A stretch of DNA of 5,364 nt from Fidelibacterota bacterium (GTDB lineage: Bacteria > Fidelibacterota > UBA2242 > JAFGTP01), in assembly GCA_029939785.1 (NCBI GenBank), contig JAOZSG010000246.1:1-5364 (forward strand), in the 5' to 3' direction. How positions within the stretch are numbered: the stretch's first letter is position 1; every line of letters begins with the position of its first letter. Below are positions 1 to 5,364 of this stretch, in pieces. Position numbers and translations under genes: made by a program. The notes below the pieces were generated by a model. The model made no database searches and was not told where the DNA came from. It saw nothing but the letters and a program-made list of their open reading frames with translations.

Positions 1-836
1 TGTTTATCAATATTCAGATTATTTGCAACTTGGTCTTGATTATTGTTTTGTGTTGGAACTTTTATCGTATTTGAAACATTTACTTTAGTTAAATCAATTT
101 TAGGATTTTGAACATTGTTTGATTGATTTGCGGATTGTTGAACAACAGGTTCTTTTATTATTGTACTATTAACAGTTTGTTCATTCGTACTATGTACTGT
201 ATTTATTTGATTAGGAATCTGATTAGTAGATGCCTGAACACCGGTCTCTTTTACTACTTTATTATTGGATAAATTTGTGATAATTGATTTAATATTGTTT
301 GGATTATTTAAACCATTATTCGAATTCGTTATTATTGTATTTTTTATAATCTGATTATTAATAATATTATTTTTATTGCTTGGGTCAATCTCAGTATTAA
401 TAATTAAGTTCGTATTAATAGGTAAAGTTTGGTTTTTATTGTCTAATAAATTTTGAAAAACTATCAATTCATTGTTAATAGTATTCTCATCTTTGTCATC
501 ATTAACCTTTTCTATGCCAACTTCTTTGATATTTGATTTATCAGTTGTGTTTACATTAATTTGTGTTTTTTTTGAATCTAAATTTTCAATTTCTTTTATT
601 GTTAAAATTTTAAGATTTTTAGTATTATCGATATTATTTTCTGAATTAATAATAGTCTTATTATCGATTATATTTGTTTTTGAAGAATAATTAGTATTAT
701 CGTTTTGATCATTTTTAATATTTTGGAAAAATTTACTGAATTGAACAGATTCCTTATTACTTGAAATACATTTTGTAGCATTTCCTGTAAAAAGATCTGT
801 TTTTGTTGTTTTTTGTTGTTTTAGTAAATTTATCAT
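1..836 (-). CDS. Asn-rich low-complexity protein, N-terminal part (FliK-like?)
   Basis: The frame is open from an ATG at 836-834 to the left edge, 278 codons plus two bases, so the C-terminus is missing. The start is well fixed: an in-frame TAA lies at 854-852, no other start lies between, and a weak GGAA Shine-Dalgarno sits at 845-842. The protein begins MINLLKQQKTTKTDLFTG, has a short hydrophobic-aromatic stretch FSKFFQNI, and then becomes low complexity: about 60 of 278 residues are Asn, with much Ile, Thr, Lys, Ser and Gln. It has no signal peptide or membrane segment, so it is probably cytoplasmic or exported by a non-Sec route. A soluble, disordered, N/Q/T-rich N-terminal region after a short MINLL-type start is typical of flagellar hook-length control protein FliK, whose conserved domain is C-terminal and would lie off the window. 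That identity is a guess; no flagellar neighbour is visible. Any repetitive surface or scaffold protein is an alternative. The gene itself is convincing because the frame has no stop over 836 bases of AT-rich DNA. Confidence 0.75.
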   Translation of the reverse strand, partial: MINLLKQQKTTKTDLFTGNATKCISSNKESVQFSKFFQNIKNDQNDNTNYSSKTNIIDNKTIINSENNIDNTKNLKILTIKEIENLDSKKTQINVNTTDKSNIKEVGIEKVNDDKDENTINNELIVFQNLLDNKNQTLPINTNLIINTEIDPSNKNNIINNQIIKNTIITNSNNGLNNPNNIKSIITNLSNNKVVKETGVQASTNQIPNQINTVHSTNEQTVNSTIIKEPVVQQSANQSNNVQNPKIDLTKVNVSNTIKVPTQNNNQDQVANNLNIDK

Positions 837-889
837 TCTTATTCCAAAAAATTATTTCTGTAATACATTTGTCAATCATTATGCCATTC

Positions 890-915
890 TTTATTGAATT
901 TTATCGTTTTTTATT
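890..915. repeat. 26-bp direct repeat, copy 1
   Basis: This sequence (plus strand TTTATTGAATTTTATCG followed by TTTTTTATT) is repeated exactly at 974-999, 84 bp away. The flanking bases on both sides differ between copies (C/T on the left, A/G on the right), so 26 bp is the full exact length. It lies in the spacer upstream of the minus-strand gene starting at 836. On the minus strand it contains ACGATAAAATTC, whose CGATAA resembles the right half of a sigma-28 -10 element, but no good -35 is found at the proper distance. Confidence 0.85.
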
Positions 916-973
916 AATTTATATTCTATTTTATTGGTATTCAGATATTTAGATATATTTATATACAATATAT

Positions 974-999
974 TTTATTGAATTTTATCGTTTTTTATT
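974..999. repeat. 26-bp direct repeat, copy 2
   Basis: This is the exact second copy of the 26-bp repeat at 890-915. A third, 15-bp copy with a single mismatch (TTTATTGGATTTTAT) begins inside its end, at 994-1008. TTTATT cores occur at 890, 910, 930, 974 and 994, so within each cluster the spacing is 20 bp, close to two helical turns. The array could be a set of regulator binding sites, phased bent DNA, or the remains of a local duplication; the sequence alone does not decide. Confidence 0.85.
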
Positions 1000-1050
1000 G
1001 GATTTTATATTTTGAAGGGAAAAAAATTCCGCGTTATTGATAGTTTGTTC

Positions 1051-2607
1051 TTATTGGTTAATAATGATATTTTCTATAAAATTAAAACCAGGTATTTGTG
1101 TTTCTTTACCGGCTGGAGTAATTCTGACAAGAGTTTTACTTCCATTATCACCAATCCAGATATTACCATCAGGATCTACATCCATTACATGAGGATCATA
1201 AAAAGTTGTAGTTGCAAACAAATTTATTGGTTGAACATCGTTAATATTATCTTCATCAAAATAATAGATACCACCAATATCATCTATTATCCAGACTTTC
1301 TGTTCACTGGATATACTTATCTTCTCAGGAAGATAAAATCCTGTAACACTTGGCAAACGAAGAAGAGTTGAATTGTCGATTCTTTCAATTGCATTATCAT
1401 TTTTATCTACAATATATACAATTGTTGGTGTTTTATGACCAATTTCAATATCAATAGGATTATTTAAGTTATCGGTAAAAATATCACAATTTGAATTTTG
1501 ATTTATTGTATCAGGAGGTGTATTTATATTAAACCTCACTACTCTGTTTCGGTTAGGTTCACATACCCATACATCTCCGGTAATTTGGTTAATTTTCAAA
1601 GTGTTAGGTGAATTAAAACCATGCACAGTTTTTGTTACAGTATTAGAATACGTATCAATAATTTTTATAGTACTATTTTCGATTTCAAGAGCACACAACT
1701 GTTTTGTATCTTTATGAATATCGATGGCGATAATTCTTCCTATTTCTTCAATTTTTTCAACTGTTTTACCGATTGGATTTATTTTAAAAATAGTCTGCAT
1801 GTCATAATCTGCTACCCAGCAACCATAAAATTCATTAGTATTATTAGTAATTGCAATAGGTCTGGAAAATTGTTCTTCGGCTGTTAAAATTTTATCACCA
1901 TTACTACCATATTTTTCTACAGTTTTATTCTCACTATCCACAATCCAAACTGAAGCATAATCAGAATAAACCATAACTTCTAAAGTATCAGATATTGAAT
2001 ATCCAATTTTATCGCTAACGTCAACAATAAGTGTATAAGAACCTACATCACTTTGATCATGAGGAGCATGCCATTGTATTGTATTATCAGCACCATCTTC
2101 TTCTATAAACTCCCCTGCTCCATTCATTGAATAAAAGTTATAAATTAGTTCAGAGTCTTCTGTATCATCGCCAATACATGTTAATTCTACATAATTTCCA
2201 ATTAATACAATATTAGAACTGGATTTGAATTCTATAATTTTAGGATTTTCATTCCGTACATAAATTATTAATTCTTCAGTTGTTGAACCTTTATTTTCAT
2301 CCTCTGCAGATACAGTAATAATTACATCAGCAAATTCAGTAGGAGCTGTCCATATTATTTCAACTCCTGTAGTTCTATTCAAATTTCCGTGAGTTGTTTG
2401 CCATGTAAGTTCTACTTTATCAGTATCAGGATCACTTACAATAGCTTTAAAAAGATTTACAGATCCAGGCTGAACTGTATCTGATGGTATAATTACTTCT
2501 AATAAAGGATCGTTATTTAAAATTGCTTTATCACATTGCTTTGTATTCATAAAAATCAGAATGATTGAAATGCAAAGAGTAATAATATTAATAATTCTAT
2601 TTTTCAT
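1051..2607 (-). CDS. Exported protein: two Ig/PKD-like domains plus seven-repeat beta-propeller
   Basis: Complete 518-codon gene. The start at 2607 is supported by GGAG six bases upstream and an in-frame TAA at 2625-2623. Residues 1-24 form a signal peptide (basic MKNR, then a hydrophobic run to about residue 20). Cys25 is preceded by TKQ, which is a poor lipobox, so lipid anchoring is doubtful. Residues about 36-117 and 122-214 are two beta-rich Ig/PKD-like domains, each with a matching motif (WTAP at 86-89, WHAP at 179-182). From 218 to the end there are seven propeller repeats of 41-51 residues with strands such as VWIVDSENKTVEKY, CWVADYDMQTIFKI, VWVCEPNRNRVVRF and IWIGDNGSKTLVRI, starting near 218, 261, 302, 344, 395, 436 and 481. 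They resemble NHL/Vgb-type (virginiamycin lyase-like) blades. No catalytic residues are recognisable. A role in binding a ligand or partner outside the inner membrane is inference. It looks monocistronic, with 214 bp to the next gene and no clear terminator after its stop. Confidence 0.9.
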   Translation of the reverse strand: MKNRIINIITLCISIILIFMNTKQCDKAILNNDPLLEVIIPSDTVQPGSVNLFKAIVSDPDTDKVELTWQTTHGNLNRTTGVEIIWTAPTEFADVIITVSAEDENKGSTTEELIIYVRNENPKIIEFKSSSNIVLIGNYVELTCIGDDTEDSELIYNFYSMNGAGEFIEEDGADNTIQWHAPHDQSDVGSYTLIVDVSDKIGYSISDTLEVMVYSDYASVWIVDSENKTVEKYGSNGDKILTAEEQFSRPIAITNNTNEFYGCWVADYDMQTIFKINPIGKTVEKIEEIGRIIAIDIHKDTKQLCALEIENSTIKIIDTYSNTVTKTVHGFNSPNTLKINQITGDVWVCEPNRNRVVRFNINTPPDTINQNSNCDIFTDNLNNPIDIEIGHKTPTIVYIVDKNDNAIERIDNSTLLRLPSVTGFYLPEKISISSEQKVWIIDDIGGIYYFDEDNINDVQPINLFATTTFYDPHVMDVDPDGNIWIGDNGSKTLVRITPAGKETQIPGFNFIENIIINQ

Positions 2608-2613
2608 AATTAA

Positions 2614-2618
2614 CTCCG
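2614..2618 (-). promoter_or_regulatory. Ribosome binding site of the propeller gene
   Basis: On the minus strand CGGAG is followed by TTAATT and the ATG at 2607. Four consecutive bases match the anti-Shine-Dalgarno core with a six-base spacer, which is near ideal and fixes the start codon. Such a clear site stands out in this AT-rich DNA and shows that the host uses Shine-Dalgarno initiation at least here, unlike many Bacteroidota genes. Confidence 0.7.
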
Positions 2619-3041
2619 TAAATTATATATCTCTTAAAATTCAGATAATATATTTATGTATAAATATTTGAAAACAAGGTAAATTTTTCACTTGAATTAA
2701 TAAATAAGTCTATAAAACAGTATATTTTTTTCAATAAAACCATTTAAAACTCCATATCTAAAATCCATTTTTAATAATTTTTCAAACATAAATAGCATTA
2801 ACTATAGTCCACCTAAAAAATTAATAATTAATTAATTAAACTGAATAATTTTGTTTATTAATTACATAATGATATATCAATTTTTTAGTGTTTTTTATCA
2901 TATTTTATCTAATTCTATTAAAAAACTATGTCTTAAAATAGCAAATAATTTGCCATTAATAATTATTTAATAGATTCACGCATTATCTTACTTATTTATT
3001 TTTCTGCAATCTTGGTTGTCTAAAAATTAGAACGATTACCT
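2619..3041. other. AT-rich intergenic region without a gene
   Basis: This stretch is extremely AT-rich and carries stops in all frames; I see no credible gene or structured RNA. The part next to 2607 must hold the promoter of the propeller gene. On the minus strand a TTCAAA, 16 bases, TATTAT arrangement lies roughly 40-70 bases upstream of the ATG and could serve as a sigma-70 promoter, but similar matches arise by chance in DNA of this composition. Runs such as AATTAATTAATT near 2825-2840 are simple-sequence and partly self-complementary, without GC pairs to make a stable hairpin. Confidence 0.5.
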
Positions 3042-3082
3042 CTTTGTGTTCAAAGGCGTTCCCAAAGTGGGCTTTGGGAACG
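3042..3082. repeat. Tandem hairpins; REP-like palindromic element
   Basis: Two adjacent perfect inverted repeats are seen. The first is CTTTG (3042-3046), loop TGTT, CAAAG (3051-3055). One base later the second is CGTTCCCAAAG (3057-3067), loop TGGG, CTTTGGGAACG (3072-3082), an 11-bp stem with six G-C pairs. It stands alone, more GC-rich than the DNA around it, in an intergenic region. No T-tract follows on either strand, so it is not a typical terminator. Palindromes built on GTTCCCAA/TTGGGAAC arms are, from memory, common as dispersed intergenic repeats in several bacterial groups, possibly moved by REP-associated Y1 transposases; membership here is inference from one copy. Confidence 0.65.
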
Positions 3083-3124
3083 AGTATTAGTAAGTGATAT
3101 TTGGGAATAAGTATAAAGTGATAT
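3073..3124. repeat. Imperfect tandem duplication, about 25-28 bp units
   Basis: Unit 1 (3073-3100) begins TTTGGGAACGAGTAT and ends AGTGATAT with TAGTA between. Unit 2 (3100-3124) begins TTTGGGAATAAGTAT and ends AGTGATAT with AA between. They differ by two substitutions in the first part and a shorter linker. A third, decayed start (CTTTGGGTTATATAT) follows from about 3136. The first unit begins in the right arm of the hairpin at 3057-3082, so the hairpin's edge appears to have been copied together with its flank. Confidence 0.7.
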
Positions 3125-3159
3125 TAATTTCGGAACTTTGGGTTATATATTCGAGAATA

Positions 3160-3197
3160 AAAAATAAGAAGCCGAAAGAAAATTCCTTCGGCTTCTT
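3160..3197 (-). terminator. Rho-independent terminator of the M16 gene
   Basis: An 11-bp perfect stem, AAGAAGCCGAA (3166-3176) against TTCGGCTTCTT (3187-3197), encloses a 10-base loop. On the minus strand it starts 27 bases after the TAA of the peptidase gene and is followed by ATTTTTT (3165-3159), which gives the U-tract. The plus-strand side is followed only by GTTTTATTTATTTG, so it may act weakly in the other direction, but no plus-strand gene needs it. Confidence 0.85.
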
Positions 3198-3224
3198 GTT
3201 TTATTTATTTGTTTATTTATTTTG

Positions 3225-5364
3225 TTACTCTTCAGGAAATAAAGTTACTTTTACCATATTTTTGTCAAAATATTTATTAGCAGCATCTTTAATTTCGTCT
3301 TTTGTAAAATCTTCCACAAATTTTTGTTCAGTATATATATCATCAAGGTTTAGTGAATTATATTCATAACTGACTATTTTATTTAACCAATATTTATTGT
3401 TCTCCAGATTTTTTTCATAAGATCGTTGACTGGTAGTTTTTACCTTAATCATATTTTCATCAGAAGGTCCGTCAGTTTTGAGTTTCTCGATTTCATCCAA
3501 AATGTATCCGGACAAAGTTTCGGCTCTTTCGGGATCACATCCAAAATAAATAATTACCTGGTATTCATTTTCAGGAAATCTCGATAAAGAAGCGGAGCAA
3601 CTAACTCCATAGGTTCCACTCTCTTCTTCACGTATCTTTTCTCTGAGCATAATATTTAAAATATCTTTTGTTACAGTTAGTTTCTTTTTATTTTTTATTG
3701 ACCATTCTTCTTTACCATTGAATACAAAAGCAACAGTACTTTTGGGATCAATTCCAGCTTTAACTTCTTTTACTATTTTGCCTTTTGGGTAATCTTCATT
3801 AATATCCTTCCATTTATCAACTCTTGGTAAGGTTGGTAAACTTCCGAGATAGATTTTGCATAATTTAATTAATTTTAAAGGATCAATATTACCAACAAAG
3901 AAAAAAGTAAAATCATCAGCATCAGCAAATCGTTCTTTATAAAATTCAAATGATTTCTCAAGATTCATTTCATTTTTCAAAATATTAGCAGTTATAGGAC
4001 GAGAGCGAAAATGATTTTGTGTCAATGTATTTGTTAATGTATCCTGAAGGGCTGACATTGGATTTGCTTTTCTGTTCTCCAGCATTGCTATTTGTCTTGT
4101 CATTAGGGACTTAAATGCTGTGTCATCTTTCCTGGGACTCGTAAAATATAAATGTGTTAATTGAAACATTGTTTCAAGATCTTCAATTGAACTTGATCCA
4201 TTAATGCCTTCTTCTAATTCTCCAATATAAGGACTACAACTTACTTTTTTTCCGGATAATTTTTTTTGTAGAGCAATATTATCAAAAGTACCGATACCAC
4301 TAATATTAATAACCTGATCAGCATTAGAAGCGGCGATAAAATCACTATCATTTGCTAATGAATGACCACCCGGACTAAAAGATCGCATTAATATTTGATC
4401 ATCTTGAAAATCAGTGACTTTGTAAAATACTTTTATTCCATTTGAAAGTTCAAATTCTGATATACCAATCACCTCATGTTTTTTCGAAGAAACAACCTTA
4501 CCAGGTGCATTAATGTGAGATATTAAAGGAGCATTATCAATTTCTTCCCGGTAGGGTTCAACTTTTGTTTTTTTTATTTTTCTAACTATTGCATCAAGTT
4601 TTTTTTCTGTAGGATATTCCAGTCCTTCTTTTTCAAGGCCACTTAAAATTACGACACGGTTTTCATCAATTACTAATTTACCAGCCATATTATTTACTTC
4701 TTCAAGAGTAATTGTTGGCAATACATTCAAAACTTGTTCATAAGACCATTCTATTCCTGGAATTGGTTCTTTTGTTAAAAAATATTGTTTGTATTCATTT
4801 GCATATTGATTTGAATTTGTTTTTTCTTTTTCGTTATATGCTGATTGAAAACTTCGGATGATTTGTTTTTTTGTTCTTTCCATTTCATTGATTAAAAATC
4901 CATGATTTTCAACTCGTTTTACTTCTTTTAAAAGAGTTTCAAGACCTTTTTCGACTTCAGTTTCTTTCACCAATGCTCCAAAAGAAAAAAATCGTTTTGT
5001 CCGAATAAAATTACTCTCTCCTGCAAAAGCACCTAAAAATGGAGGGTCTGCTTTTTGAATTAATTCATTATACCTTGCATTTAACATTTTTGTAAAAAGA
5101 GTTTTCCACTCTTCTAGCTGTTCTTTGCAAGCAAAGATTTGATCATAGTAGTCTTTATCAATCTTATCAAGTGTAATACAGTAGTTAGTTTCTATGATAA
5201 ACTTTTTCTTTTCCCATAACTTCTTTTGTAGCTCTTCAAGTTGAGTTAGAAAATTTATTACTTTTTGAGATACTTCTTTGAAGATTTTAATCTTACCCAT
5301 CACTTCTTCATACTTGATAGGACTATCCATAATATCATCTAAAAACAACATTTCATTTTTGATA
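3225..5364 (-). CDS. M16 (PqqL-like) zinc peptidase C-terminal part, fused to a methyltransferase-like N-terminus; partial
   Basis: The frame ends with TAA at 3227-3225 and is open through the right edge; codons continue upstream of the ATG at 5351, which has no Shine-Dalgarno, so that ATG is probably internal. Numbering from it, residues about 87-708 match M16B peptidases of the two-half, ~930-residue PqqL type: MLNARYNELIQKADPPFLGA (89-108) in the second domain, LSNGIKVFYKVTDF (302-315), FSPGGHSLA (325-333), SPYIGE (373-378) and DLETMFQLTHLYF (391-403) in the third, YKERFADADDFTF (471-483), the usual SGTYGVSCSAS (578-588) and FGCDPERAE (603-611) in the fourth. The first M16 domain, roughly 300 residues with signal peptide and the zinc motif HxxEH, is absent; no HxxEH occurs anywhere. 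Residues 1-86 are instead methyltransferase-like (separate entry). Intact family members are exported proteases; this product should lack protease activity. The C-terminal identity is near certain; whether the joined gene is real is not. Confidence 0.9.
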   Translation of the reverse strand, partial: IKNEMLFLDDIMDSPIKYEEVMGKIKIFKEVSQKVINFLTQLEELQKKLWEKKKFIIETNYCITLDKIDKDYYDQIFACKEQLEEWKTLFTKMLNARYNELIQKADPPFLGAFAGESNFIRTKRFFSFGALVKETEVEKGLETLLKEVKRVENHGFLINEMERTKKQIIRSFQSAYNEKEKTNSNQYANEYKQYFLTKEPIPGIEWSYEQVLNVLPTITLEEVNNMAGKLVIDENRVVILSGLEKEGLEYPTEKKLDAIVRKIKKTKVEPYREEIDNAPLISHINAPGKVVSSKKHEVIGISEFELSNGIKVFYKVTDFQDDQILMRSFSPGGHSLANDSDFIAASNADQVINISGIGTFDNIALQKKLSGKKVSCSPYIGELEEGINGSSSIEDLETMFQLTHLYFTSPRKDDTAFKSLMTRQIAMLENRKANPMSALQDTLTNTLTQNHFRSRPITANILKNEMNLEKSFEFYKERFADADDFTFFFVGNIDPLKLIKLCKIYLGSLPTLPRVDKWKDINEDYPKGKIVKEVKAGIDPKSTVAFVFNGKEEWSIKNKKKLTVTKDILNIMLREKIREEESGTYGVSCSASLSRFPENEYQVIIYFGCDPERAETLSGYILDEIEKLKTDGPSDENMIKVKTTSQRSYEKNLENNKYWLNKIVSYEYNSLNLDDIYTEQKFVEDFTKDEIKDAANKYFDKNMVKVTLFPEE
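5094..5364 (-). other. Type III/Mod-like DNA methyltransferase fragment at the 5' end of the M16 frame
   Basis: Counting from the ATG at 5351, residues 1-86 contain FLTQLEELQKKLWEKKKF (34-51), ETNYCITLDKI (54-64) and EQLEEWKTLF (77-86). From family knowledge these match a region of large adenine-specific (N6_N4_Mtase, type III Mod-like) methyltransferases that reads approximately FLAQLEDFQKKLWxKKKF, ETNYCITLDRVP and EEWVRLFAIDE, and lies shortly before their SAM-binding/DPPY catalytic core. Here the match stops at LF and M16 sequence (TKMLNARYNEL) follows in frame. The catalytic core is therefore missing. The upstream part of the methyltransferase gene would be outside the window. The match is recalled, not computed; a generic coiled coil is the alternative, but the NYCITLD and EEWK..LF combination is specific. 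Confidence 0.65.

Noticed and set aside
472..690. Plus-strand 72-codon open frame
   Set aside because: It is antisense to the Asn-rich minus-strand gene; its hydrophobic Phe/Ile/Leu/Ser composition is what the complement of AAT/AAA-rich codons gives. No Shine-Dalgarno is present.
1018..1030. GGGAAAAAAATTCC as a terminator after the propeller gene
   Set aside because: The possible stem is only about four base pairs, with no stable GC core; it is better read as chance self-complementarity.
1012..1371. Plus-strand 119-codon open frame
   Set aside because: Most of it is antisense to the propeller gene, whose protein has clear domain structure; the translated plus-strand protein shows no domain or plausible composition.
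1621..1887. Plus-strand 88-codon open frame
   Set aside because: Entirely inside the propeller gene on the opposite strand; no independent support.
2533..2607. Lipoprotein signal (Cys25) in the propeller protein
   Set aside because: TKQC does not fit the lipobox, which wants a small residue directly before Cys and Leu/Val/Ile-type residues further upstream; an ordinary signal peptide explains the N-terminus.
3057..3082. Hairpin as a rho-independent terminator
   Set aside because: No T-tract follows on either strand, and the M16 gene already has a better terminator at 3166-3197.
3042..3124. CRISPR array
   Set aside because: Only two or three imperfect units with no spacers of constant length; the repetition is tandem rather than repeat-spacer.
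3094..3369. Plus-strand 91-codon open frame
   Set aside because: It runs through the tandem repeat and the terminator and into the antisense of the M16 gene; there is no ribosome binding site or recognisable protein.
5349..5351. ATG at 5351 as the true start of the M16 frame
   Set aside because: The frame stays open to the window edge, no Shine-Dalgarno precedes this ATG, and the residues before and after it look like the interior of a methyltransferase, so the start probably lies outside the window.

Overview
This is an AT-rich, bacterial-looking window in which all three supportable genes lie on the minus strand; the strongly asparagine/lysine/isoleucine-biased proteins fit the composition. 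The only strong ribosome binding site (a clear GGAG in front of the middle gene), the Ig-like plus beta-propeller exported protein and the two-domain M16 peptidase are compatible with an AT-rich Gram-negative from an environmental lineage (Bacteroidota/FCB-type or a candidate phylum such as Cloacimonadota). That placement is inference; there is no rRNA or marker gene here to fix it.

Layout, left to right. Positions 1-836 (minus) hold the first 278 codons of an extremely Asn-rich, low-complexity protein that runs off the left edge; a FliK-like flagellar hook-length protein is one possible identity but is not proven. Positions 837-1050 are a very AT-rich spacer and probable promoter region with an exact 26-bp direct repeat (890-915 and 974-999) set in a degenerate array with 20-bp spacing. 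Positions 1051-2607 (minus) encode a complete 518-aa exported protein with two Ig/PKD-like domains and a seven-repeat beta-propeller. Positions 2608-3224 are non-coding: a featureless AT-rich stretch, then a pair of hairpins (3042-3082) of the kind seen in dispersed palindromic repeats, an imperfect tandem duplication (3073-3124), and a good rho-independent terminator (3166-3197) for the gene to its right.

Positions 3225-5364 (minus) are one uninterrupted reading frame, open at the right edge. It is the most surprising object here. About 620 C-terminal residues are clearly a PqqL-like M16 (pitrilysin/insulinase family) peptidase. The first ~86 residues visible do not look like M16; they look like the segment just before the catalytic core of large type III/Mod-like adenine DNA methyltransferases. 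The splice removes the M16 zinc site (HxxEH) and also the methyltransferase catalytic core, so it is more likely a deletion/recombination product or an assembly chimera than a working fusion enzyme. The three genes show no obvious functional link and appear to be separate transcription units.
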